Below are positions 48,174 to 59,120 of a DNA stretch of 64,000 bases, piece after piece. The DNA is from Morchella semilibera (taxonomy: Eukaryota > Ascomycota > Pezizomycetes > Pezizales > Morchellaceae). A program made the position numbers and the translations under genes. The stretch covers positions 7,251,613 through 7,315,612 of the forward strand of contig CM018603.1 in NCBI GenBank assembly GCA_009192285.1, in the 5' to 3' direction. Each line of letters opens with the position of its first letter. The first letter of the stretch is position 1. The notes below the pieces were generated by a model, which was not told the DNA's origin, ran no database searches, and was given only the letters and a program-made list of their open reading frames with translations.

Positions 48174-50163
48174 CTAGGGGGGGGTTGTGGGTAAATCTGT
48201 GGCCCGGCTGCGGGCCTTTTCTTGCTCGGCCTTTTCTGCCGCGGCTTCTTTGATAATAGTTTCCACTGTTCTCCCAATCCTCTTTAGCACTGTGGTTGCG
48301 TCATTCGCATCCACCTTCGCGAACCTGCAAATGCTTAGGTGATCGCCATCAAGGGGGACAGTTCTTTCGTTTTGGAGACCCAACCGGGCAGATCCTTCGT
48401 CGACAATCTGATACCAATCTTAGTTACATGATATCTGTCGGGGGCATTTTTTTCGGGGACTGCAAGGGAGTATATATAACGTACTATTCTATCACCTAAA
48501 GCCTTAGTCTCGAAGAATGTTGTAATATTTAACTTCTGAGCCCTTTCAACAAAGTTTGTAGCAAGATCCATGAGCGTGCCAGACCATGTCTTGAAGTCTT
48601 CCAAAGCCCTATCGTTTAATTGTAAACCGGCTGATAGTCTCCCAAGGAGGCGGGCCCACACTCCCAAGTCGCCTCCTGCGTGGGGAGTTCCTAGAAACAT
48701 TATGGATTTGGTACTATCCACAATTCTAGGGTACTGATATGATTTGCTGAAGGCTAAGTTTAAGGACTTTTATATGAAGTATAAGCTCATGCATGCTCAG
48801 GCGGTCTGCTTCAATTCAGAATAGACGCTTACCGCTTTGATCACTAGTCCACCAAGTGAATGGCAAATGAACACGATTGGACGATAGGACTAGACTCAAG
48901 GTTAGCACGCCATTATCCGAACCAATGTTTATGGCCACATGTTTAATACCCCGTCAGGCGACTTTCGGTCCGAGTCTGCAAGATGGTTCAGGAGTTGCTC
49001 TGAAAAGGTAGATAGTCTTCCACTATTCTCGTACGCACTTTGCGTGAATACGCCTGATTGATACCCAAAGGTCATAACACGAGACTTGACATTGCAGTGG
49101 CTCAGAAGGTACTGCGGGAGGAAGTCTCGAAGCCAGAGTTTGCCAGACCCCGTTTCTGTCCAAGCTGAGTACGCATCTTCGGCAAGTCCATGTATCGCAA
49201 TAATACTGAGGAAATAGATTATTAGCTTTAATTGCCCCCTGGCTAGATGAAACCGGGTCTTTAGGTTCGTATAACTTACTCCACTTGGGCATCCTGCCCA
49301 CCATCCTCGCCTGGCGGGTGCAATTGGTGAAAGCCTATTGTATGATCCTTGATACGATACTAAGCGTTAGCTCATAGTGCGTGATATGTACACTCTTCTT
49401 GATTCAACTCATATGAGGGCAACCCTACCGGTACGTTTGTACTGGGGTGGCTCCTTGACGGTGTGGTCTCTGCGGCCGGTACTTGTTTTGGAACGGGATT
49501 CTGTTGTGGAGCGGGATTCTGTTGCGGTGCTCCAGTGCCGCCTGATGTTTGTTGGCCGGAGTCCCAAGTGTTTTCTGTGCTTGGTTTTGCTGGTTGTCTA
49601 TTGCTTGGCATCTGTCTATAATGTTGTCCTGGGGCATTGTAAGCGTTACAGGGAGAGGGCGACTCTTGCACTCGTGGTTGACAATTGTTCGGCATCTGTC
49701 CATAATATTGTCCCGGCGGGTTATTCCAAGCGTGAACGAGAGGGGCCGGCGACCCTTGCCCTGGTGGTTGACAATTGTTCGGCATCTGTCCATAATATTG
49801 TGCCGGGGCATTATACGGGTTGACGAGGGGGGACGACCCTTGCCCTCGTGGTTGACAATTGTTCGGCATCTGTCCATAATATTGTCCCGGGGGATTGTAG
49901 GTGTTATAGGGAGAGGGCGACCCTTGCACTCGTGGTTGACAATTGTTCGGCATCTGTCCATAATATTGTCCCGGCGGGTTATTCCAGGCGTGGACGAGGG
50001 GGGCCGGCGACCCTTGCCCTGGTGGTTGACAATTGTTCGGCATCTGTCCATAATATTGTCCCGGGGTATTGTAAGGGTTACCGAGAGGAGGAGACCTTTG
50101 ATCTCGTGCTGAGCATGAGGGCGAGGGTGAGGGCCATGGTGATAGGCTCGGAGCTCCAAACAT
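48174..50163 (-). CDS. Tandem-repeat N-domain fused to a SesB-type hydrolase
   Basis: Six exons in phase: 49392-50163, 49280-49334, 48950-49205, 48833-48889, 48485-48766 and 48174-48407, giving 551 residues. The first 257 residues start at a clear ATG (MFGAPSLSP) and hold six 26-29-residue repeats with core GQYYGQMPNNCQP, then a Pro/Gln-rich stretch. The 57-nt intron to the next exon restores frame exactly (NQEEC|FHQLHPPGE). The hydrolase follows: DIIAIHGLAEDAYSAW, KLWLRDFL, CHSLGG (Cys replaces the first Gly of the elbow; Ser is kept), MFLGTPHAGGD, GDHLSICRF with the catalytic His, and an Ala/Glu-rich helical tail. An alternative is that the repeat exon is a separate gene, but then the hydrolase would lack a start codon nearby. 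Confidence 0.7.
49620..50090 (-). repeat. Coding minisatellite, about 81-87 bp unit
   Basis: Six tandem copies of about 81-87 bp inside the first exon of the hydrolase fusion gene. The most conserved DNA part, GACAATTGTTCGGCATCTGT on the plus strand, recurs at about 49679, 49769, 49853, 49937 and 50027. All copies keep the frame, so length changes would add or remove whole repeat units. Confidence 0.85.
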
Positions 50164-50449
50164 TGCTGATTTCAGTGCGTGAATAATAATGATCGTTGGG
50201 CTTCTAGTTTAGTTGATGGCTAGATGATATGATATAGCGTTAGGTGGTTGACAATCCTAATGAGCTATATATAATACATAACCTTGAAATATATTATGTA
50301 CATGTAGTTATAGTCTCCCGAATCAAAAATCTCGAGCTACAGGGGCTAACAAGGGTTCTTCCCACTAGGCAGTAATGCGCTGAGCCTTTAACAATCCTGC
50401 AGCCTGAGAGTCTCTAGCGCTTCATTGTTTACTTCCGCAATGTCATCCC

Positions 50450-50587
50450 ATAATTCAGACCCGCAGCGCCGAGTCCTGTAAGAGTTGTAAAATGGACCAA
50501 TAGCGGGCTTCAATCACTACAGATCATTTCCGATTTTGGACTCTTACAGGACTCGGCGAATGTCTCGGCACTGCGAGTCTGAATTAT
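50450..50587. repeat. Imperfect inverted repeat (foldback)
   Basis: The left arm 50450-50484 (ATAATTCAGACCCGCAGCGC...) and the reverse complement of 50541-50587 match closely apart from a 12-base insertion in the right arm. Weaker similarity may extend outward by some tens of bases. It is probably a small non-autonomous element. Confidence 0.65.
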
Positions 50588-50947
50588 AGACGACAAATGG
50601 CCGAAATATGAGAAGACTAAAACGCTCTAATGAACTACAGCCCAGCTGGCCTCACTAATTGCGGCGTTGAGACCCTGCTGTTATGATAAGGGCAATCAAA
50701 GCTGAGCTAGAGTCGATCCCAAGGTTGTGGTTTCTAAGTTTTTGAAGGGTGACAAACCCTCAACTGGAAGTTAAGCTTTGAATAGCCCAAGACTCAACAC
50801 GTTTTAATAGACAAGTATGTATAAGTGCTGTTGCGATTGGGGTTCTTTCCTGCCATTTCCGGTTTCTTTTATCATGTTTTCAGTCCGTATAGGTTATAAC
50901 GTTAGAAACGACAGACTAAACCAGGATAAATTATACAAGCTTCTGTC

Positions 50948-50977
50948 AAAAGCCCAAACCGGCCCCTTTGGGCTTTT
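50948..50977. repeat. Perfect 11-bp hairpin
   Basis: AAAAGCCCAAA, an eight-base CCGGCCCC loop, then TTTGGGCTTTT. It could form a stable hairpin in RNA or DNA. No adjacent gene uses it as an obvious terminator. Confidence 0.8.
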
Positions 50978-53095
50978 CACAAATTCCGAAGAACTTTAGT
51001 CTGTTTTTTTACCGGCTAAAACTCCCCTAGGAAGTGATGCTAGGAACCACAACCTCGGGGCTACAACTCAGGTTTCATTCCCTTATTTAATTGAGTCGCC
51101 ACATATGCACTGCATAATACATCTGCGCTACATGACGATTTATATACTGTATTGCATTTGCATCAAGGTGCATACATACTCTAGTATAATCTGCAGCACA
51201 ATCAGGCATAATGACATATTCCTACTCGTGCAACTTGCTACCCTATCCTGATCGAACATCAATGCTCAGAGCAGCATGCGTAGCCATTAATCATCTGGTC
51301 TTGAACGCATGAAGCCAATGCCTCAAACCCCCATAGGGTCATCAACCAGAGGCTAATCCAGGTTTCGATTTTCACGATATTTTCCGATGTGCGCAGTTAA
51401 TGTCGATGGAGGGCCCTAGCTATGCTGGTAGAAGACTGGATAGGATTCAAGGTAATAGTCTGCATATGAAAGCTTTGCGCCATGGCGCCATATGCATGCA
51501 GCTCCTCGTCGGTCAAGACCTTAACTATCTCTCACCACTGATTGTACTCGGGTCAGGTAGGAAAACCTGAAAATGACTTTTAATGGTAATAACCTCTCAT
51601 TCGCTACTAGTAAAAAAACTACACCAAGTTGGGCCCCTGCTTTGCAGCTTGCATTTTTGGTTTCTTGTTATGTACCTGGCTATAAAACATCAAGATAGAC
51701 TTCCTATTGGCAGTACTTTCAGACTAGCAATGGCCACCTCGCGAGTCGCGACCACGAGTTGATGCAATAATATATCTAATTGTAGAATAGTATTCCTGCC
51801 TTCAATCGATATGGACCTATCTGATGGCTTGTCAGGCCGAATTGCAACGAGGCACTCAAACCCTTTCTGGTAATCGTGATATAAACAGCGCAGTAAATTG
51901 AAATAATGATACCAACTGTCACGCGTGCCGAAAACTACCACCTGGACGTTCGGCGTTAGATTGATCATGTTACCATAAAGGGTTTAAGTGCCTTGGATTG
52001 AAATCCGGCCTGACAAGCTATCAGATAAGGAACAGCGACAGGTTGAGGTATGTAACAGCGATCTGTCCCAGCTTTGGGGGCGCGGGGGACCATCGCCCCC
52101 CTCACGCCCCGGGGATTCACCTCCCAGCCGATTCGCTCCCTTTAGTTTCCTGGTAAGGCTGTAGACTCTATATAACCCCGCACTGAACTGCTGTGCTCGT
52201 GGCTGTGCGGGTACCCGGCCTTGGGAGCGCGGGGATGACTGCATGTGTGTATTTGTAGATCCCCCCGCATATCCATTCTCCTCTGAATCCCTGGCCGTGG
52301 CACATCTGCAGGGTCCCCGCCGTTCAGGTTGTACTAGTACTCGGCTATCTCCGGTCACGGAGTATCTCTTTAACGATTGGTTGAATGCAGTCTTGAGATG
52401 CATTTCTTCAGTGCAGCTACATTTTCGGGTACTTATTACCTGTCGCGAGTAGAGGGGGGCGCCCGGGCAATGTGGTCATTGCAATGGCCCGTACGTGGGC
52501 TCGGGGGTGCTGCCCTCCCAGTCTATGGTGCCATAGTATCTTATCTACATGGTTACAAAGATATAAGAGGTTGAAATAGGCTGTTTGTGCACCAAGAGTG
52601 AACAAAGTATTATTCATTAATTATAAGCTGTCGATCCTGACTCCCCATTGGATTCAATTTGTGTGAGATCTACTATTTGATAAGAAGATAAAAGTCCGTT
52701 GAACAAGACCACGGGTCACTGATACCAGATATTACACATATAACCTTGTTCCAAGGGTTGATTCCGTTCCAAGAAGGGCCGGTGCGCTCTGGACTGACTA
52801 TCTAAGGGATATGTACTGAATGTTTTATTCTAGCATTGGGTAACTTATCACACACTGGAGAAGTTCACAGCCTCGATGCGAGGGTATACCCGAGCGGCGT
52901 TCAATGCAGTCAGTTTTACATTGAAATTTGGACTGACCGTCTAATTATAAGGGAATAGGGGATCAGCATCGGCAGATTAGGGGATACTCGGGTACCGAAT
53001 GCAGAGCTGACCACTTGAGTCCGACCCCTTTCTGCTACACAAGTTTATTCTTTTTGCCAATAGTAGATCTCGTATATACATGTATATATGTGTAC

Positions 53096-53230
53096 TACTA
53101 TTTTCATGACGTTTCCGAACACGGCTGCCATTGCATGCCAGACAGAAAAGCGCCAAATACACGTTTTTTTGTGCCATGTAATATTTGTCGTGTTCGAACG
53201 TACTTCGGAAACGCCATGAAATTATGAGTA
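53096..53230. mobile_element. MITE-like element, family 1, copy C
   Basis: The left end TACTATTTTCATGACGTTTC and the reverse complement of the right end (TACTCATAATTTCATGGCGT) form imperfect terminal repeats, followed by CCGAACACG-like sequence. It is about 135 bp, starts and ends with TA, and shares the interior GCATGCCAGACA... words with the copies near 27-28 kb. Confidence 0.65.
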
Positions 53231-53526
53231 TATATACAAGTATGAACTTCACATTTATCAACTCGCGGCTCAGTAAGAAAAGGTTTGTGTACCTGGGCTC
53301 TATGTAGTAGTAATCCTGTTACCAGTGATCCTTTTTGTACACTATTTATGTGACTAGACGTGTGTTTGCTCCCAAGTGTGCCCTAGAAATGTATCAAATG
53401 ATGTATTTTCCATGTCTTTCGGAGATGCTAGGACCAGATAGTGGTGACGAGCCTCAATTAATGTCCTTACTAATTATGGTCAGAACATACATATGACTTT
53501 CTATGGCTTCGCCAAGATAATAATGG

Positions 53527-55728
53527 CTAGATAGTTACCTCACGAGCAAGTCCGCCTAGCGTAACGTTTGCTATCTGTACCGAGATTGGGAGGTTGATTT
53601 AGCCATTTCATGAAGCATTGCAAAAATTGGGAGTTCAGGATAGATACGGGCGGGAGAGTACCTTATCCAACATTTCCTTGCTGAAAGAACCTCCATCGAA
53701 GGCAATGCCAAGGTTATCTATTGGAAAGATATTAGCAATGTACATGTTTGGGATACGTTTTAAACACCTGGCTCGCAATGAATATGTGGCCTTATGACTT
53801 GAATCTTCTCCAACTCGGCAACCAATTTTGCTGCTTCTCCATTACCCCCAGCGTCACAAAACTGAAAGAAGACAGCTGATATGACACAGGAGATGTTAAC
53901 GACTAGGAAACCACGAGCCAATCTGGGAACAATCTGAATGGGTATAACTAACATGACTCGCCACCGGGGAAGGACTTTAACTGAGATATCCAGTCAAGTA
54001 AGACAGCTGATAGTTTGCCTGTCACCTCTCCGAAAGCCTAGATCGTGGTATCTTTACGTCAGTACAATGTCCGGCAAATTCAAGCTATGATAGCATGGGG
54101 ATGCTACCTCTCCATTCACAACGACAAGAACAAGTAGTGGTCTCTTCATATCCTTGGTTACCAAAGGTTTAAGTATTTTGCTCTCTAACTGATTTCCGGT
54201 TCTCCTACGCCCGGACCAATCATGGATCCTTAACAATTTTTTCACCCCCTCCTCGTCGATATGATCTGCAGTTTCGTTCCCGTTGAAAAACCGAATCGTC
54301 CGAATCTTACCCTGTTCTCCTTTACCACAGTGGGAATATATGCGGATAAGGGCCGGCAGGAAGCCCATAAGATTGTTAATCGCTACCCTCCCATTTGACG
54401 TCATCGACCTGGTATCGTCTGTGATCACCAAGATATATGTTAGACGGCACGCACCCAAGGGCTTTTGCGGTGTGGTGAACGGTAGTCTCATGCCCGCCTG
54501 TGTGGTGTGTCGGTGTGTCCGCTGTGCGGCAACAAAACAACAGTCTGGGAACGAGACTAGGTAAACGGTACTTACCAATTAATATCGCCACATCATAGGT
54601 TGTCAATAGCGCAAACGTAGCTAAGCTTCCGGGATCCATGCCGATAGCGTTCTCCAGGGCCCCAACTTGTTCGGCGTTGGCTCGCAGGTGATTGCTCAGC
54701 TGTCGCTCATCGCCCCCACCGAATAGCCTCTGGAGGCCGTTTCTCGTGATATGATTTACAAGAGAATTGGCACATGGATTGAGAGGGGCATCAGTGGAAC
54801 TGCTAGGTGTGGGATCGCTTCCCGCCGGAGGGCTGCCAGCGTCTGTCTCGTGGCCCTTACCCTGTGCAGTGGATGCCGCAGGCTTTCTTTCGTCATCTTC
54901 TTCTTTGTTGTTCCCGTGCCTATCCACCCTGGAGTTTCTCGGTGCTGGAGGATACTTCTTTCGGCGTACAGGTATGTTAGCCACTGAAAAAGGGTGACGA
55001 GAACATGAAGAGTTTGCTATTCTATGTCGTCTTACTTTTACATACTCATCTAAACCACCGTAAATTTGTTCCACCGTCCGTTCAAACGCTTGACCGTCAG
55101 ATAGTGCTTGGATGCTCTTGCCGTCTTTTCGTTTGTGCGTTCGCGAAGCCCCTTTCAAGATGTGCACCATCTCGAGATCACCATTTCGAATAGCTTTAAA
55201 CAATGGTGTTTCGCCTTCTGCGTCGGCTGCTTCGAGATCTGCATTGTTTTCGATGAGATATCGTACTATGTCATGATGTCGATTCTGAACAGCAATGTGC
55301 AGCGGACTCAGCTCGCAGGTATGGCATCGTACTGCGGTGCTACAATTCCTCTCCACCAGAGCTTCGACTATCTCAAGGTCCCCCGTTCTCGCCGATAGCC
55401 ATAGCGGGGTCCGTCCATGGTTGTCCGGGCAGTCGACATCTGCTGATTTGCTACAAAGAAGGGATTTAACGATCACAGGCTCATCTATAGAGATTGCGAG
55501 ATGTAGCGGGGTTTGTCCATAACTGTTCTGAATATTTGGATTTGCGTGATACTTGAGAAGGGCATCAACAATCTTAGGTATCTTCTTAGAAATTGCCAAA
55601 TGTAGAGGTGTTGTATTGTCATGTCGTTTGTCGTTGACACAGCCCTGATTACTTGCGATGTAATCGACAATAGTCGCAGGAGTCGACTCCTCATCGTAGA
55701 CCTCAATCCTGTCGAAAATATTACTCAT
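53527..55728 (-). CDS. Ankyrin-repeat and von Willebrand A domain protein
   Basis: Six exons join in phase to 595 residues: 54576-55728, 54108-54418, 53953-54037, 53768-53902, 53662-53717 and 53527-53574. Introns are 50-157 nt. Residues about 38-210 are five ankyrin repeats (NTTPLHLAI, GQTPLHLAI, GRTPLWLSA, ELSPLHIAV, GETPLFKAI). A polar, low-complexity linker follows. From about residue 380 there is a vWA-like domain: YDVAILIDDTRSM matches the metal-site (MIDAS) DxSxS pattern with Thr for the first Ser and Arg for Gly. Strands LLVLVVVNGE and ISAVFFQFCDAGGN fit the fold. It is probably an intracellular scaffold or protein-interaction factor. An intron near 55020 cannot be excluded, since splice-like sites sit there, but the frame is open through it. 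Confidence 0.8.
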
Positions 55729-58700
55729 GGGGTTTATTTATCAAATTTCGTGGTCAAGGTTTAGTCCTGGCGCGGCGTAAGATGCTTGGGGAGTGGTGAT
55801 GTTTAATCGATAATTAGGTTGATACTAGCTGACATGAGCTGAATTTCGGTATGGTTGACATGTCGGACAGTTATATTACATAAGCCTTTACAAATTAATT
55901 GACCATTCTTGATCCTAAACCTGGAGTCTAGATAGCTGCCTCGAGGCTAGTTGAGTTTCAAACACAACATCCAGCGTCGATACCATATGAAAATCAACGG
56001 CACCGTGTCTGGGTGCTAATCGAGCCTGCCGGCCGCGAATTTGGTAGTCAATCGCCTGATTAGCTAAACAGACCCAAGCCTCTTAAGCTTTAGAACCAAT
56101 AATACTCGTATATTACTGGCCCTTTCGGTTGTTTCCCTTTATGGTTGCTCCCACAGAACTAGTGGGAATTTGATTGACCTAACATCATTGGGCAACTTTA
56201 ATCAATACAGATATGCATGTGGCACCCCCCCCCCACCCACCCATCAGCAGAGGATATATAATGTGGAGATACTCTGGGGTGCTCTAGTAAAGATTCTAAC
56301 CACACAATCGAGGGGCCCCATAGGAGATAGGATCAAATATTTACTACTAGAATTTTCTCCAAATAGAATATAAGACCATCCAACATGCCTTGGAGGAAGT
56401 TACTTGGGTTGAAGTCACTTTTGGGCCGGGGCAACGGCGGGCCTGCGGCAATGACAAATACTGGAGTTTCAGCTCATCGATTGGCTAGATGTCGGCCTGG
56501 GAGTCATCTCGTTTGACTTTCAACAGCCCTATTAGTCGTTCGACCACTTCCGCCGTTGTTCCAAAAGCGACTGTATTTCGGGGGTAGGGGTGGTAGGTCT
56601 GTCAACAGGTGGCGGTGACACACAAGCAAATATTGAAAAATCTTCTGCCAATGCACTACCTGCTGACAGCCTTACCCCTACCGCCGAAGTACTCCCTTCG
56701 TTTGGCGGAAAATGTCGCCCACCCAAGAAAATGCAAATCTGGTGTGGCAGTTCTCTTATCAAAAAACGGATCTCCCATACAAATTTGGTTGGGTGGCCAG
56801 TATTGACAGATGAAGGGATAAGAAGGATCTCAGGGGGTAAGATGCGAAGCAGGACTGGCGCGCACTACTCGTAATTCATAGCGTTTTTAAACACAACTAG
56901 GTGTGCATTCCCGCCAAATCCTGTATGAGGCCCCAAATCTTGGTGATATGCAGACCCAGCTGTGTTTAAAAACGCTATGGAATTACGAGTAATTAGTAGT
57001 ATTCCTGCGACTGCATAAGCCTTCCCAATCATATATGCAGTAGGTATGGGCACCAGATGTAGGACCTGTTTGGTCCTTTCTACTTGGGTAGGATCAGCTG
57101 TTAAAAGATTTAACTCATCGAAGTGGATCTCTGAGGAATTGAGAGCTTAGATTCCGGACAACGAGATAGCAACTCAGGTAAAAAAGGATGTACACGCTCA
57201 CACCTGCTGTCCAGGCTAAACACCTATGGTTGGAACCGCTCTACATACCACCAGCATGAGGTGAGGTTTGGGACATGATATGTGGTTGGTGTTGAGTGTA
57301 GTGCCGATCTGCGCGCTGCGCACGGTGGTTGCATTAGCAACAAGAGTACATAGTAGATATGCAGCCTGTTTCATAATATTAAACCCTGACGATCCTTAGT
57401 GGCGATCTCCATTCAATAAAATTCTCTGGTGGTACAGGGTAAATCAACACGCACCCGAGTACACTCGTGTCTCAGAAGTTCCCGAAGCCCCCCAATAGGA
57501 CCTCTGCTTCCCTCAACAACCAACAGACCTGTATTCAAATAACCTTTAATATAGATAAAAGAGACTCTGTTCTATTCATGGGCAGTTTTTCAGCAATATC
57601 CAGTGACTTTTAATGAGAAAGATATAAATTAGTTCTGTTTCAATCCTTGAAAATAATTCAAAAGTAGAGAGTTCAACTGACTCCAGATCAGGCATAGGTA
57701 GAATAGATGATTTGTATTTACTATTCTAGCATTTCTAGGTTGATTCAATGGACCATCGATCTGTTGACTAGAATTTATTTTTGAGCTACATCATACAATC
57801 ATCAAATCTATGGAAACAGGTCAAGATTATACGTTCCAAAATAGAGGCTTTGTACAAATTCTTTTAAATATTTGTAATCCTCAGCATTGTTTAGCTTTTA
57901 TATTCAGTCAAAGTTTAACGTTTTTTTGTTGTATTCTAGTTGAGAGGGAATACTATAGCTATGGGAGGGGGCTTCGGGAACTTCTGAGACGCGGGTGTAC
58001 ACTCTATACACATTCTTTTTCCCTCTGACCTCCAGGCACAAGCGTAATACAGTAGTTAAGGTACTGCTACTATACTGCTACAATACTAGTGCAAATACTA
58101 GCAATAAAAAATGCATTATTTTTTTGAGAATACCACAATTGGGCAAATACGGTAAGAATGCGGGGATTTGTTCATCGCAGTGATACTCCAGTAAAACTAC
58201 AGGATCTAGGGAGATACTCAAAACTTTTATTCCCTAATTCCGCATTTTAAGCCTGAAGAACCCCAAACATGAACATCACGAGATACTGGTCCATCGATCG
58301 ATATTTCAGGGCTTATCTACTGATGGTGGCCATGGGTGGGCTTTATAGAACTAGGAAATGCATTTGAAAGATGGGTTTTTATGATATAGGCATAGATAGG
58401 CACTTTCAATAGAAGAAAAGCCAGTACTGGTACCCGCTCAGGCGATAATTATCCTGATGATGGCGGTGGTGATGATTATGATTATGACCCGGGCCCATCC
58501 TATGATAGGAGCCTGAGGGCTGGGTACGAACCTAGAGAAGACACCCTTTACACTTTACATATGGACAGCATGGTATCTACATGTAGTACCCATACTGGTC
58601 TTAATTTGCTATACCGGAAGACGCTAACTGGTATCATGTACTATATATATCCCCCTAGCTAGATGCCGTCATAAATCGGTATTGGAAAGAATATGGTATA

Positions 58701-59120
58701 GTTAAGGATACTATACTATAGGTAAGAATAACGTAATGTTACTATAGTGATCCAACCCTCTTCTTTGGTACTATATGAGCCTATGTAACTTCTATCAGTA
58801 GTCATGGTTACAGGTTCTTGGATCCGATCACACCCAGTACCATGTGCACCACCAACAACTTACTACCAATAAGCAACTCCTATTACCTTCCTGCTACTCT
58901 AGCTACCTTCATGTGCTTGCCTTCCGTACGTAACACCAGCGCCATGTATCATTTATCTTGTCCATAAAGCCACTAAATACACCCTCTTCAATATAGGCCC
59001 TCAACGACCATAGCCAGATTTAAGGGCTGTTAAAGGGCACCTCATACCCCCCCCCCCAAATTCTCTCTCATCTCCCAGCTCCAGATTATTTCTTGAAAGC
59101 CTCCCTCACCGACTCCAAAT
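55729..59120. other. Intergenic region with one MITE copy
   Basis: No gene is supported. It contains family-1 copy D (56866-56991). Just before it, a frame at 56590-56874 has some amino-acid complexity but no start context or family signature. The 58.4-59.1 kb part is probably the promoter region of the downstream lectin gene. Confidence 0.5.
56866..56991. mobile_element. MITE-like element, family 1, copy D (best preserved)
   Basis: Near-perfect terminal inverted repeats of about 34 bp: the left TACTCGTAATTCATAGCG then TTTTTAAACACAACT, and the right reverse complement TACTCGTAATTCCATAGCG then TTTTTAAACACAGCT. That is one base insertion and one mismatch. It is 126 bp with TA at both ends, as expected for Tc1/mariner-type non-autonomous elements. 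The high end similarity suggests it is the youngest copy in the window. Confidence 0.8.

Larger units (their letters stand above)
50164..53526. other. Intergenic region with foldback sequences
   Basis: No supported gene. It holds an inverted repeat (50450-50587), a strong 11-bp hairpin (50948-50977), an inverted pair around AACCACAACC (50717-50735 and 51041-51059) and family-1 copy C (53096-53230). The open frame at 51984-52403 is GC-rich but shows no family signature. Confidence 0.5.

Noticed and set aside
49620-50090. Possible CRISPR-like array (regularly spaced repeats)
   Set aside because: The repeats and the intervening segments are both coding and similar to each other, and the genome is fungal.
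49425-50159. Second long minus-strand frame (244 codons) and plus-strand frames of 112-187 codons over the repeat
   Set aside because: A tandem repeat with unit length divisible by three keeps several frames open. The GQYYGQMPNNCQP frame has the good ATG and splices into the hydrolase.
51984-52403. 139-codon minus-strand frame in GC-rich DNA
   Set aside because: Arg/Ser/Gly-rich sequence typical of a random GC-rich frame; no recognised domain or splice context.
54054-54578. Independent gene starting at 54578
   Set aside because: Its first part is intron sequence. Splicing at 54419-54575 joins ILI to DDTRSM and makes a proper vWA strand.
56590-56874. 94-codon frame that might be a transposon gag remnant
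   Set aside because: Some complexity, but no zinc knuckle or other signature, and an equally plausible frame exists on the other strand.
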